Notes: generated by a model not told the origin, from the sequence alone. A stretch of DNA of 64,000 nt from Paragonimus westermani (GCA_008508345.1 QNGE01000278.1:212674-276673), one strand, 5' to 3'. Positions 50,501-63,624 are shown, numbered from the stretch's first letter. Numbers and translations: made by a program.

Positions 50501-53319
50501 ATTCCTTCAGGTTGACTATAGGTATTACCAGTGACGAGACTTTCTTCCCAACAATACCTAGAGGGATTTTAGATTTAGGAAAGTTGACCATGTTCAAGTT
50601 TGTTAGGCACTGATTCGAAAAGTTCAGGAAGAGTGACAAACAGAGAGCGCCTTGACTTTGTTCAACAGATCGAAAAGGTCAGCTAGTGTAACAGTGTTAA
50701 TCGCAAGCGTAATACCAAAAGCGAATGCAGGAAGGAATGTAAGAAATAAAGCCTAACGAAAGCTTATCAGACACAAAGTGAACTGGTTCAACATTAATGG
50801 AAAGAAGAGTTGATGTAATATCGCCGTGTAGGTTCCTGCGTACACTTCTGAATGTCAGCCTCGTTGGAATCGATTACTGGAAGTATCGACCGGTGGTAAA
50901 ATCAATACAGACTATGATAAGCTGTTCTAAATCTGGCTCAACCATATGGTTCATGAGAGTGTGTTCCACTGTGCCCTAGTCCGTGGGTACTTTCAAATCG
51001 TACAGTTTAATAAGTTTCACAAACCGTTCGTTATCACTATACAGATGTTAACAAACAGTTCACATCTGTAGAGAATTCACCCGCAGAATCATGGTAATGG
51101 GATTGAAAACCACTCATACTTCATTTTGCCATTCTTATTCAGTGGCCATTTGTAGCTGGCTCCTGTTGGTTAAGAACAACCTGACGTTGTCTGTGACATT
51201 AACAGTTGTCATATGCGGGCACGCTCAAATGGATTGCAGCCTACAGTGCATGAGAAAATAGATGTATTGTATACATTTCAGAATCAGCTCTACGCTTACT
51301 GTGGTTTATTTCCAAGTTCTTGGCTGATGCGTTCCAAGCTGCTTTTATCTCGTATACACAAAATAGTGATCACAGTCGGATCACTCGCCGAGTTCGAAAA
51401 CAATGCTGACAAGAAACGTTCGTCAGAATACGGTTAACTGCAACACTGTACGCTACGCGCTCAAAAATAATTAACTGTCAACTTTTGTTTGTCCTGTTAA
51501 GCCTCACACTATGCAATTCGATTTGTACTTTCTAGCCTACCGTTTTTCTACACTGCCCGCACTCCTGTGTCTGATGAGAGTAGGTGAAATGAGTTCCCAT
51601 CATCTCATGAAGTTGGCAAATAAATTAATCAGCCACCCAATTGTTCCACATCTTCGTCCGATATTTTGGTACTTTATCAAAAACACTTATTGGCCTTTGT
51701 TAAAACGGTCATATTGATTGCGATCGCCCAACATTTCGTCCAAAGTAAGCTATCAGAGACGTCATTTCGCGAGTTGTTAAGTTACACAATTGCTGACCGC
51801 ACAAATGGATTTGGTCTGGTCGATTTGAGAACTCGACACTTCGAAAGTATGTGAATCTCAGTGGAATCCTCGTTCCTTTTAAATGCACTAGGTTACCAGT
51901 TTGGAAATCCATTACTGCTTACTGCGACATACAAAAACCGGGCCAACGAATTGCTTAAAACCGTATACTATATGAGATTTACAGTCGTAATTCAATCTTT
52001 TGTGATAAGATTTGCCGAACTGTTTATGCGTCACTGTGAACAACGATATCACCGTGTGAAAGTTTGCTCTATCAGCGTTGATAAAACGCTAGACTGCTTT
52101 CTCAATCTCAGTTGCATCAACAACACTACTCTTGTTAATAACCAAACTTTCGTTGTTGTCAGTCGCAAATCAAAAGTGGTTTTGTTCTGCGAATAACGCC
52201 ACACACCAAACGATGGAATCCCGCATTGTACCAAGTTAAATCTCTTATTTACTCTTAATTCAATAACACGACAATTTCGCACGACATAGTTGAATTGCCT
52301 TAGTTCTCAAGATTTCAAACACTTAAATCTAACAATGCTTGATACGGAATTAAAAACGGATTAAGACTGATTATTATGCTTGATGAAACAAGCGAGTTGA
52401 AAACCTTCGAAATATAAGCTGGCAACAGATGGGTGAGAAGCATCCGGTAAATACCTGTATCAGTAAGTATGACTGAAATGAATGCACGTAATCCTTATAA
52501 AAGTAAACAATTGTAAATTATACAAAATAGCCATGGCACACGAGTGAGGATCATACGTTTTCCGTGAATTGTAACGGCTCTTAACAACTCGTTGGAAATA
52601 TTCTGAATGAAAATAAGCATTGTCTGTCCGAAGACAACGGCAACTTTTTAAATTAAGTATCCGGGGCAGCTTTCCTAATATAGCTTATCTATGGTTGAAC
52701 TTTTTCCCTTATTAATGTGACTGACATAGAGAGGACGTGATGGTGGCTTGGTGAATTTGTTCCATACACGCTTATTACTCACAATCCTATAGCAGTTGAA
52801 ATCAAACCAACGAAATGGTTAACTAGAGGAAAATAAACGGTCACCAATGGTTTTCTCGACTTTGGTTAAGAAAACCAAGGCAGGGATAATACAACTTTTG
52901 AGTTTCTTGAACACATAGCAGATGTTTTTGTGAAGTAGTTGGCAACAGCTTGATAACTTGAGCAGTTTTACTCGATTGAACATCTCATCTGCATCGATTA
53001 ATGAAAATACTTCCATTGTGTGTCTGGTCTAAGTCAAACCGACCGATGACTATGTCTTATTTCAACCACAGTTCCACTTTGACCAACAAGGATTTTTGCA
53101 TGAGACATTGGAATCTGAGAGCTCTTCCTCTTCAGAAACGCTTGTTAGAAAATCCGAATATGCTACTACGATTATAAGACTCCTCCGGTGATACTATCTC
53201 TACAATTCAACAACAACGGAGCAATCTACTTCAAACTTAGATCGCCTCGCTTGGTTAGAGCGTATAGTCATTATTGTAATGCAATAGAGAGGTGCTTTTC
53301 AGTACCCGTTAGCGACTTG
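47581..53319. other. No recognisable gene
   Basis: Open frames up to 111 codons (51861-52196, plus), unassigned. A solitary aacgtttgcaagca (minus, about 49063-49078) equals the stretch behind the PLE-b hammerhead, but nothing around it supports an insertion. No 3' LTR of the Gypsy element was identified at 52700-53300. Confidence 0.35.
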
Positions 53320-53334
53320 ATCAAGAGATTGAAT

Positions 53335-53640
53335 AGTGTCAGGGTGTTTCCCATTCCGGTCGAAATAGACGGGCTTCAAATGGTCAATGCTGATAGCGCA
53401 GTGGACACCATGATTCTCGATAAGCAGAGGCAGTCCTTCCGTTGAAGAACCTTGAAGGATCCACTTTCGGTGTGCCTGAGCAGACGTCGTAAACTTTCCA
53501 TATGCACAAACACGTGTTTACGGTCCAGAACGTCTGTAGGAAAAAAACTCAGCGTCCTCGTCTTAGCATGTTCACTACTTAAGAACCGTTCGTAACGTTG
53601 TTGGTACTATCAGTTCCTTGAGACGCAAGGTTGTCTGCAA
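53335..53640 (-). pseudogene. Gypsy integrase C-terminal fragment
   Basis: VLDRKHVFVHMESLRRLL (about 53530-53477) and, in another frame, ISIDHLKPVYFDRNGKHP (about 53397-53344) match the integrase tail of CsRn1-like elements (ThVFVRhDavRtPLqp; vSIDRLKPAyl). The zinc and DDE core domains are not found. The element ends shortly after this, as expected before a 3' LTR. Confidence 0.65.
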
Positions 53641-53861
53641 GAATAAAGCGTGGAAATCATTTTCAGTATGCTTCGTGTCGGCCATGGGTGTAATTCAGAT
53701 GATGCCGTAAAAAACTAGTCACGATACACGTAGCAGACCACCAACCACACTGGTGTCTTTGCCAAAAACGTACGTCTGTCGAGAATTGTGATATAAAATC
53801 AGTGTATCGCATTTCAGTAGTTTAAATCGGTAAGAGTGAGAAACTGGTCACCTTTGAGAGC

Positions 53862-54517
53862 TCAGAGAAACGTGAGAATTGCAGAGCAGATACCAAATAA
53901 CTTGGTGTCGAACGTTCTAGATTTCTCCTTCGCAAGCATAAGGCGTCTGAAGTAAAACGCGATCACTGAATCGCATCGACAAACTACGGAATTACAGGTG
54001 CTTGTTACTGAGAGGTCACCGGCAAAGAAGTGAGCACAGACCAAGCTTCTTTTGACGTCAACGACAAATACTCGAAACGCTTGAGTGGCATCCGTAAGAC
54101 GAAACTGCATGTGAATTAATTCGAACGAGACAAATGGCGTGATTACCGTTATCTTCGTGACATCTTCAGTAGCAATTGAGACCTGATAGTAAACATGAAC
54201 CAGATTGAGTTTTACAAACACACAGACACATTTAATGCTAACCGGGATATGTTGAATATGTTGACTAGGGTGCTGTCGGGTACCACGTTGTAACTATGCG
54301 CGCGGTAAGCTCCACACGGAAGCCAGTCTGCCTACTTCTTCGGCAGCATGTGAACAGGCGAACACCATGGGGTGCTCGACGGGCGATATATGGTAAGCTC
54401 TAGAATGTGCTCAAACGCACTGCACTCCCTTTGCACTCTGTCCAGCGTTAAGCAAATGGCTTCGACGAACATCCTGAAGGTGTGATGATGCGTTACGTCA
54501 GTAAGTGGCGGTAACAA
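53862..54517 (-). pseudogene. Gypsy reverse transcriptase and RNase H start
   Basis: The frame 54517-54332 contains FEHILELTIYRPSSTPWCSP, the fingers block (F..ml.lGIirpSsSPWaSP). The frame 54221-53862 (119 codons) opens with FVKLNLVHVYYQVSI, motif A with the catalytic Asp changed to Asn (residue 6). At residues 65-74 it has FFAGDLSVTS where YIDDILVTS is expected, so motif C is gone too. Immediately afterwards residues 88-119 (AFYFRRLMLAKEKSRTFD onward) are the RNase H entry (aFfSrkLtpaEk.YsTfd), so roughly the RT connection domain is deleted. Both catalytic centres are dead. Confidence 0.7.
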
Positions 54518-54649
54518 GTTCCGTTGCCAAAAGACAGCAGGACACTGTTTGATCGGTGAAGATTAACTACCTTTAACAACGTTGCGGTACATTTGACTTA
54601 TTAAAACCGCAGCGATCAAATTTCTAACAAAGAACATGTCTGCCGTTAA

Positions 54650-54720
54650 AACAGCAGGTAAAATGCCTCAGAAAACTTATATCAATGATGGGCATCTGGA
54701 CATCCGTCATAGTTAAAATC
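54650..54720 (-). pseudogene. Gypsy aspartic protease C-terminal fragment
   Basis: MTDVQMPIIDISFLRHF matches the ADVxxPIIGADFLRHF end of the Ty3/Gypsy protease, with I-D-I in place of the usual GAD. The active-site DTG part is not readable upstream. Confidence 0.55.
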
Positions 54721-55204
54721 CACCGAACAGTGCGCCGAAGACCCCGGCTCTACTGTAGACGAACGCTGACCATCAGTGTTAATGGACCTGTTTGTTAAAA
54801 ACTAGGCTGACTGCGCCTGCGTGGTCCACTGATGGGACTCTGTTTTCAGGACGATAATCTTTTGACCGACGATGACGAGGTAGCAGACTTAGTATTTAAA
54901 ATTTCGAGCGGAAAACAGATGACTATAAGGGCCAGCAACGTCGATCGCCATAGCGTGTTAGCTGGCTAGCTTTCCTAATTTTTTTCGGCAAAAAAACAGG
55001 GACTGCGGCAGAATCAAATACAGTTAAGGAACCGCTGGTTGGACCAGCAATCGTTGGAGTGTACTTCCGTCACAAACATTTGTCGAATTCTAGAGATGAA
55101 ACCAGGTGTTCTCTTGTTACAGTTTACAGAATGGGACACGCCAGATTCAGTTGTGTCTGCTAAATGCTTGGATTTGACGTGAGCTAGTTTATACAGTCAC
55201 TTGT

Positions 55205-55610
55205 GAGTGTCAATGCTTCCAACGCTGACACAAGTGGGCAGGAGACCAGGATGCAGTCGGTAATGTCCGCTGACTGAGACACAACCGCCTGAAGGGTAGC
55301 ACCAAAAATACTTTATACCTCCTTAGGCAGATTTTAGACCCGCAGTTCCCAAAAGAAGACTTCTCAAGACTGAATGAGCCAGTTGTTGCGTGTGATGGAG
55401 AACTGCGAGATTTTGATCCATTAATTTGTTCACACCAACCAAGCAGGCTATACGTTGACCATCTGGTTGGCCGATGCACTTGATGTTGGCCTCATAGAAT
55501 TGTTCATACGGTGTAATTAAGTTATTCGGTTGCAAAACGTCGTTCTTCTGATCTGCGACCGCAAGATGGGATATTGCCATTAATATTGCTCACTAAGGTT
55601 CAACAACACG
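55205..55610 (-). pseudogene. Gypsy gag fragment
   Basis: Residues TPYEQFYEANIKCIGQPDGQ, a DQNLAVLHHTQQLA block and then, in other frames, ATLQAVVSQSADI correspond to the capsid region of CsRn1-type gag (PYexFkaai...gqsegqr; DqtPSqLLrhMqqLa; iLatlqgvvtqsad). Two frameshifts separate these pieces, and a TAA interrupts the last. Gag would form the particle around the RNA. Not functional. Confidence 0.55.
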
Positions 55611-55620
55611 AAAGTTGCAT

Positions 55621-56091
55621 ATAGAAGAGTGAACTAGCCTCGGAGGTTAATCTTCCCAAATGGCTCAACCAAGACGGTTAGCGCCCTGACAGTGAGTTCA
55701 AGTGAGTCAAAAATCTGCTCTTGCTTTACAGTGACAAGTATTAACAATAAGAACGGTTGAAAAATAAGTAAATAAAAGAGAAATTGATATCTTCATTGAG
55801 TGGATAAAATACATCTGTAAAAACTGTGACTATGGTAGGGCTCGCCAGTCTCAACATGGAAACTTAACTGACAATTACTAATTCTACGCGACAGGAACCA
55901 TAAGCCATATGAAAATATGAATCAGTGGGAGAATCAGCGTACAATTCATAGAAGTTACAGCAGATTCAGTGAAAAACTACACAATACGTTTGCCTAGCAC
56001 CATTAGCACGCACAAGCCAGCAAGCAAGTAACCAGAATAACACGATCGCATACAGCAAGAATATGGCAGGCAACCGCTCCTACGATTCACT
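55621..56091. other. No recognisable feature
   Basis: If 56092-56640 is an LTR this would be the gag leader. No primer-binding site could be identified. Confidence 0.3.
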
Positions 56092-56640
56092 CTAAACATA
56101 GCACAGTAGGTATACCGGGGTTATCTTCGGGTCATTGCAAGAATAGCTACGACTGGTGATGCTTACAAATGCTCCGGTCCCATATCTAGAAAGACGGGTA
56201 GTTTTCAACACTGATAAACTGACAGAAAGTAATATCTCTGTGCTACTTGCAACTATGCATGTTAACCTACGAAATGAACAAAAACTGTGGTGACTGACCA
56301 CTTTTCCCTTCACGAATGGTAATGTACAAAGCAATAGACTGTTACGCACAAACACTAGCAGTAGGTTGCTGAACACTTATGAAACAGTGATAGAAAAGTG
56401 TAAGATGTGTCTGGTAACTGGAACTGACTACCTGGGTATATAAACAGAAAGGACGGTCGATTTGTCGAGCTGAACTTAGTACTCTCGACGTTCGGTCTAC
56501 AATGCACGGATGCGCACCTCATACTGCAGAACAACTGGTAATCCTTCAGTGTCGCACATAATATGTCTTTGGCTGTTATACGTGGTCCATCCGTTGAGAA
56601 TCTCATCAAACAGGTAGTCCAAAACGTAGAACTTTGGCTT
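56092..56640 (-). other. Possible 5' LTR region of the Gypsy remnant (unconfirmed)
   Basis: It lies upstream of gag on the minus strand and contains a TATA-like gtttatataccc (about 56452-56441). It holds two minor frames with no known domain. A partner LTR was not found downstream of the integrase, so this is only a positional guess. Confidence 0.15.
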
Positions 56641-56945
56641 GTAATACGAAAGGTTTTTGTTCCAAGTTAGCGTACACGATCTATTGCCCTATGAACTTAA
56701 GCAGAAGGAAAACGGGTCATACGATGGTTTGTGTCGTTACTCAGTCGTCTTAAGTTTGTTTCGCCCATTGGAAAACTAATCCTGATCATCATAAACCCTG
56801 CATGTCAATAGGTCACTGGCGGGCTGTTGAGCGTAAACACATGCAAAACGCTTTTTCTTCACTCTACACTCGCCAGGCGAGTCGCGTTATACATAAATAA
56901 GCATGTAAACGAAGATGCGCAAATTCGGCTGCCTACAAGGTTAAA

Positions 56946-57824
56946 ATGGTGGATCTGTCATATCATCTTCTGAATGCTCCCAGCCAACAAAAACGTTTAC
57001 TGCGGCGTGAACACTATCCAGCTCTCAAAGAACTAGTAAATTGGAAAGATGTAATTGCTTTAAAACCTGACAAAGGGTCCGGAGCTGTGGTGATGGACAA
57101 GCAGCAATATGTGCAGAAAATGAATGTCATCCTTTCAGATGATACAAAGTTTCTACCGGACACACAGCCTGACAACATAATGCTGGTAGAGAAACAAATT
57201 TGCCGTGAGTTGCAGATTTTACTTTTACATAGATACATAACTGAGAGACAGTACAACTATATGAAACCTATAGGTAGTACGACTCCGCAGTTATACGGTT
57301 TACCAAAGATTCACAAACCGCAAACGCCTTTACGGCCAATCCTTGCGATGGCGGGTTTGCCTTATGACAAACTGGTCAAGTGGTTAGTAGATGTTTTACA
57401 GCCAGTTCGCGCACTCACTTCCCAATTTTGTCTGAAAGATACGTTTGAGATGTGTAGAATTCTAGATAAAGTCGACTTGAAAGGAAAAGTTATATGCTCT
57501 CTTGATGTAAACTCGCTTTTCACAAATGTGCCATTAAGGGAGACGGTCGACTTTAGCTGTGACCTTGCACTGGCTCATAACACAAAGCTACATGTTCCAC
57601 TCAATATCTTGAAGCCTTTGCTATTATTGAGTAATGAAAATATCAAATTTCATTTTCAAAACATGGGATTTAAACAAATAGACGTGGTTGCGACGGGTAG
57701 CCCTCTAGGACCGATTTCGGCTGAAGTTTTCATGTCTATGATTGAGCTCCACCTTGCGAACCAATGGTTATCACCAACGGTTATCCATTGGGTTTCATTG
57801 CCTTTCACAGTAAGCCGAAATTAA
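56946..57824 (+). pseudogene. PLE-e reverse transcriptase without motif C
   Basis: An open frame of 292 codons. KPDKGSGAVVMD (40-51), YGLPKIHK (117-124) with TPLRPIL, motif A SLDVNSLFTNVP (185-196, D187) and motif B VATGSPLGPISAEVFMSMIE (248-267, with DGV changed to DVV) are clear. The sequence then breaks off after IEL. The YxDD motif C and the following block of roughly 130 residues are absent. The last 20 residues of this frame are an out-of-phase reading past the junction. Without motif C the enzyme cannot work. Upstream the frame is shifted by one base relative to the N-terminal residues. Confidence 0.8.
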
Positions 57825-58250
57825 TATACCCACAAGAAATATCTGTCGCGAAGAAACCGGTGTACATGCAGTTACCGTACAAAGGAAATAGTAATATGTT
57901 GTTGTTAACGCGACGACTGATGCAGGCCATCCAAAAGACGTACAATGCAGCTACACTGCGCTCAATCAGTCGTACCAAGTCACTCAGCCTTCCTCACATC
58001 AAGACGCGGAAGTCAGAGCTGTCTACTTCACCTGCAGCTGCGGTGACGCTTACATTGACAGGACTGATCGATCCCTGCGCCTTAGAATGAAGTAACACGT
58101 GCCCAAGTATATCGAGGACTTGATGTGTGGTGTGACCCGACGCGACCCTACCAAACAACGCAAGTCGGCTTTTTCGATCGCCAGCCATGTGGTCGACCCG
58201 ACAAACGCTTTCCGCGTGGTGATGCGTCATCACAAGCGTTGCTAGTCACG
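57764..58250 (+). pseudogene. PLE-e RT thumb and GIY-YIG endonuclease
   Basis: The first frame reads GYPLGFIAFHSKPKL, then AKKPVYMQLPYKG and KTYNAATLRSISRTKSL, the thumb and linker of PLE proteins. Near 58010 the frame shifts. The nuclease continues in the next frame as VYFTCSCGDAYIDRTDRSLR, that is CxC and then YID in place of YIG. A TAA then interrupts the LRxRxxEHxP block, and KSAFSIASHVVDPTN follows in phase. In the C-terminal tail another frame gives PVLCVQR. Frameshift, stop and the lost glycine make it inactive. Confidence 0.75.
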
Positions 58251-58310
58251 CGTAGCAAGCCGGTCCTCTGTGTGCAAAGATGTTGACCTTGAACCTCCGT
58301 CTACCATGGT

Positions 58311-61300
58311 TCTGACCAATGATAGACTAGTGTATACATCGTTTTGAAGTATGAACTTAATTCGCCTAAATATTCTTTGATTCTCACCGCTGTTATGTGT
58401 TAGTAACTGACGAGAACATACGAAATGATATTACCATCTTGCAAAACCGGTCCTCTAATTTCACTGTTCAAATACCTACAACCAGTTTCAACTGATCGTG
58501 TTCGGCTGGTCATGTTCACTCAACGCCTAGCGCGACGTATCCCTACTGAGGCTGTTGGTACAATTCTCAGCCACACTGAATGGCATGGTTATTTGCCAAC
58601 CGACTGAAACCTTAACTTCAGTTTTAAAGGTTTCTTGATCCGTAAAATGTTTTATAACATTGTCTATTACTGCTGGGGATTTTTACAAAGTAACACAGCC
58701 GAACAAGGCTGGCCAGTATCTTTTGTTTGAGAATAAGTCACAGTACCAATAAATACGGTACGCATAACTGCATACTGTATTTTAGGCAACGGTATGGCAG
58801 GCATACGGCCCTTTAGTGTAAAAGAAACCCGCTCACTCCAGGCGAATTAAAATTATTCCCCGAAGCGTAGGTCTCCTCATGACTGTGAAACAAACTACGT
58901 TGCGTTCTATCAAAAGTCGTAAGTCTGGTTCTGTCAACCGAGTTTAAATCACCTCAGTTATTTTGTATCTCAACAAAATTGAGTATCTGCAAAACTTTGC
59001 GTGAGAAATTAGTGTTAGAAAATCAAATGATAGACGTTGCTGAGAGAGGTGACTGATAACTGATGACCGTGCGAGTCTGTGAAACAACCTGGTTGAACAA
59101 CTGAATGGGCACGCAAATATTTGTGAGGAAGAATCACACAAGGCAAACCATTTCTTTCAGAGTAATACTGGAAAGTGAGGAACAGATGACACCTCACTTC
59201 AGAATCATCGGGCTAACCAGATGATCGGTTTAAAAACTTCTACCCGGAATAATGTCAGTATTTAACGAGTCTACTAAATGGGCTCATCAGACCACTGGAG
59301 TTCTTGCGGGCTTCCGGTTTTCCAATGCACAACGTGCCAAAAATACCTCTTTTTACATTTTTGTCGGAGACTCCTTGAGTAGGTACTGCGTTCCGGTTGT
59401 TGTGGTCTGTTTCCACTGAAGTTCCATGATGTACACAACCGGTGAACTTGTATGAAGCTTTTGTCGTTATGCTTCTGTCAGTTATCTTACGTTAGTTTGT
59501 TCTACAACACTCATATATATTTTGTTCGAACGTTCATCCGCACAAATGATCAAGAACAGCGAAGAGTTACTTATTCGGTTTTCCCTTGACTTTTTCATCC
59601 AGAGTGAAGTTTTTAATATTGGTCGAGGTAACACTATCCACGCTTACTGACTTGAATATGATTATAATTGATTCCATGAATATGCTTGAGATTAACAGTG
59701 GCTGTGAAAGACCGTGGAAGTCATTTTCCTAGACTCCCCCAGATAGCCGGTCAATGAATTATGTGCCGCATAAAATCCGTGTGTAACAGGTAGGTTGATA
59801 GCACGAACTAATCACCCGAAGTACTGCGCGGATATATGCCATCCAATATTTTCTGATTCGCAAAGGTCAGCATCCTGGACCACGACCTTGCACAAGTGAC
59901 CACTGGGTGTTTTTGACACCCATACCCAGCTCCCTCTGCCTACTGACTGTAGACAAACCTCTATGAAAAAGTGACTAGTGTGCGCATCTAAAGGCGTTAA
60001 CTAAAGAGGATGTAACATTTTAAGAAAACTGTTTTGTTTCAAACAGAGTCCGAAGCACAATAATCGGAACCTTATTAAAAATTCGTAGACGGAACTTATC
60101 AACGATTGTTGCGATGTGGTAAAACTGTTAAATTTTCAGTTGCAGCCCTTACTTTCACACGTTTGCACGCTTACCTGAGGTATAGTGTACAGCTAGAATA
60201 AAAGTAGTTTTCAGCCCTAACTTTTTAAAATTGTACAGCTACTGTATATGAGGCGTAACGTGTAACCATGTTAATATATCTTCAATAACCCGGAATTGGC
60301 TGAGTGAAATATTACGATCTAATCGGTCGTGATGCGGTATACTTTATGTATGAGCCAAATGAAACAAGTTTATATGGTACTCATTCCATCTATTCTAAGA
60401 CCAAACTCATCAATTGAGTATTGAACATATTCTTGAATATGATCTTCTACCCAGCCTGCTGTCGAAGATAATACACGCACTGACAAAACAACGAAAAAAT
60501 CTGACCATTTCCAGCTGACCTTGCTACTCTATCTAATAGGATGCTCACTCTTATGCCCAATTAACTGAGGACTACAAACATAGTTAGTGAGAAACTGTAT
60601 TTGGCATCCAAAAGTTCTCGACGAATTGTTACTTTCGAAATCGCAAAAGCGCTCAAGAAGTTCATCTCCTAAACAAGTAAGCCAGTAACTCTTTATTCAG
60701 ACTGCATTCCGAAAAGGCCACCATGTGTAGTGAGTTGACCTTATCTTAGCAGTTTTTTACACGCCGGAAGTTATACATTCTACAAATGGATCAATAACCC
60801 AGCAAAGGGTGAGTTATCATTATGGTTTTAGGCGAATGCAATCTATAGACAAAGAGTGCCTCCAAGGTTATCATGCCGAGATACGCACCGTACAGAGCGT
60901 TCGATACAAAAATATTTCGACTTTCACATGTACACACATGAGGCATGAGTTCACGTGTTGATATTTGGGAGCGGAATCAATTTTTCCCTATTTGTTCCCG
61001 TAAGTGCGTTGGTCACAGAAAGTTGTGTTGAATGATATATAGATGTAAACAGAAAAAACTAATTTGGTATTGTCACACCAACGTCAAAAACTGGAACGCA
61101 CCGTAAGAGTACTCCGTCAGATATGTTTGAATAGTGACCTGTAACAGTGGACTAAAACGATGGCTACAAACTTACGCTGCAAGTTTCTTATGAGGTATGC
61201 TTCAATCAGTTAAACATTCAAAACCCTCAACTGCGTCAGCTTATAGGAAAATGCTGAAAGCCATATAAAATCAAGCTGCGGCATCAACCGTTTGCTCACA

Positions 61301-63624
61301 AGCTCATCTCCATCGGATTGTAAAACTCAATTTTGTTTTAACTGGACGCTTTCGGAATATCTTGACCAGAGTTTAAAACAACTAAAAGTTCGCTCAAATT
61401 GCAACCAACGTCTACAGTTGGCGTGACAATAAAATACTTCAGAATAAATTGGTGTATGAATGTTGACAGCTGGGTTGTTCAGAATTGAGAAGTTCTTTCA
61501 TGAAATTCGAACAAATCCAGCATCATGAAAACGGACTGAACACTCAGAAAGTTTGTTCTTTAAAACAAGAGTTAGTATATTTGAATTTTAGTGACAGTAT
61601 AGAAATTACACCTTAAGGCAACGAGACTGCTATCGATCCAACATGCAAAGGATTAAAGTATCTTTTGACAGACGGCCTGCGACTATACCACAAAGATTAG
61701 ACGAATGAGAAGGTTATTCCAGGTAGTAGCCAGAAAGTCCAATTTCTCTGACGACAGTTTATTTAGTACTTATTCATACCACTCGTCTTCTCATTATTTA
61801 CTGAGCTGCAATTAGGCGGGAGCATCATTTACGAAAACAGCAGTGTACACCATATGCTGCACGCCAACTGAATTCGAATTCTTCCTTCAGAAACACGTTG
61901 GGCTGACTAGCTTAAATCTGACCAAGAACAGTCAGGTATACTTGCTTGAGATGCATATAATGATATTAGGATCTACTGCTTCATAACGAAGACGACACGA
62001 AATGCTTTCAGCCTATCTAAATTAACCTGAAGGAAACCCTTGTAAACGACGCAATTAGACCAGACTCGTAAAGCAGGAAACCCCACTTGTTAATCCCCTA
62101 CGATGCCGGAAGTGTTTGGGCTTTTCGGAGAATTTTTTTAATTTTTCAATAATTCAACACAAATGTCAAACAATAAACCCATAAGCACTCCAGTTTGTCG
62201 CCTCTAAACTATGCACAGACGACTGAATATAGTGGCACGGTTTCCTTTAAAACCCCGATCTATCTTATAGTTTTTAAGTCTCTACTGGTTTTGTCCGTTA
62301 GGAAATTCTGAATGGTTTTAACAGGTCAATACTGCTCTCTTATCATTACACGAACACCCCCAATACACAGTAGATTGTAATACCTTCTCGCGTATACACT
62401 CCCACTCAAGTACTCACCAAACTGTAACTAAGTACCGCACGTCTGCCAAAGACTACTGAGCTTGGTTTAGGAAGTCTTCGCTTTGCAGTTAGTTGTGTGC
62501 AGAAGGAAATATAGCCTACAGAGTTGCAGTACTATTGTTAGAATGCAAGTTAGCCAACGATGTGCGACAAAGCACATGGAAGAGCTGGATAAGCGTCGTA
62601 GCGGTTCTTCATGGTCCCCCTTACATGGCATTAGGAAACAAGACGTTTTGAAAATGGTTTGACCAAATCGAGCTCGAATGGACCCAGTACGAGAGGTTTT
62701 GAACGTGTTACCGAGAGGGCAGAACAACTGGCAGGTGGATACCAGTTGTTTGACAACAATCCTCCCTGTTATTTCGGAGAGGACTACCACAGCTGGCTAG
62801 TTGTCACAAAACTCAACGATTACTTCCGACAAAGAGGCATGTATCTTGCGCAATGGCCGAAAAAATATCCAACATTGATTCTCAGTGGATTCACAGTTAT
62901 ATCATTTTGAGTAAATACCCACTATTACCTAACGGACGCCAGTTTTATGATGGTTCTTTGACCGTCTAGTATCTTTTTGTTGATTTAAAGCTACTTTTCT
63001 GTAAGCGAAACCGTTTGCACAGACGCATGTATTCACATGTTCACGTTACTTTTCACCAATACTGATCCCAGTGTTTATTATATACTGAATTCTCCAGCGA
63101 CAGAGACATTCGACAAACATTGCCAAATTGATTATAGTTTCTTCCACAATGAAATACCGGTCTGATTTCTTCAACTGTCTACTGCTAGGGTCTGAAGAAA
63201 ACTGAGAACGTTCAGAGTGTAATGGTTGTTGCCTAATCGCAACTACTTTTGTTAAAGTTAGATCGGATTCACATTTGAACATCAACAGTCCCAGGTAAGT
63301 AGAAGATACTTTTCATTATTGAGTATTATAGTCAACTTTGAACAATGGTTTTCACACAGTTTTGAAACGCTTTGCCATGCAAAATTCGTGGAAATTCTCT
63401 GTGATATAAAATATAAAACGACGTGTTACATCACGTGAACTCTGTGTTGCCGATATTTTGTGAGTGAAAAGGCGGCGACGGCTCATCTGTTTTTCGGTCG
63501 AAAATGCCCACTGGAGTCATGAGAACGACATAGTAGTGACCAAGACTTGTTTTCTGTGTTTGATCATCAGGCTAATTACAACACAATAACGATGAAAACA
63601 GTGACTAGTGTGAGTCAGAAAAAT
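58311..63624. other. No recognisable feature
   Basis: Open frames up to 107 codons (62467-62790, minus), unassigned. No repeat or RNA gene was seen apart from the inverted repeat that begins at 63625. Confidence 0.4.

Larger units (their letters stand above)
53320..55620 (-). mobile_element. Ty3/Gypsy (CsRn1-like) retrotransposon remnant
   Basis: Minus-strand fragments appear in the canonical order gag (55610-55205), protease end (about 54720-54650), RT (54517-53990), RNase H (about 53985-53800) and integrase C-terminus (about 53640-53335). The pol order RT, RNase H, integrase marks Ty3/Gypsy, not Copia. The span of 2.3 kb is about half that of an intact element, so large internal deletions lie within RT/RNase H and between RNase H and integrase. 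Resemblance to CsRn1 rests on the gag and integrase tails and is a judgement from memory of the family. Confidence 0.7.
56900..58310 (+). mobile_element. PLE-e: 5'-truncated, internally deleted Penelope-like element
   Basis: A plus-strand copy with RT fingers and half the palm (56946-57760), an abrupt internal deletion, then RT thumb and endonuclease (57764-58250) and the LCVQR-type tail near 58260-58310. Residues just before the first ATG (NEDAQIRLPTRL in an adjacent frame) match the segment that precedes the same block in PLE-d, so the element starts at about 56900. No hammerhead was seen at either end. Confidence 0.75.

Noticed and set aside
58405..58430. Hammerhead-like ctgacga followed by gaaat
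   Set aside because: The intervening eight bases cannot form stem II and no stem I partner is visible.
62690..62705. Match to the 28S rRNA sarcin-ricin loop (agtacgagagg)
   Set aside because: Only about a dozen bases agree and no flanking rRNA sequence is present, so it is a chance match.
62659..62910. Open frame with WPKKYPTL, faintly like the WPxxSPDLNP motif of Tc1/mariner transposases
   Set aside because: No DDE residues or neighbouring motifs. The similarity is confined to a few residues.
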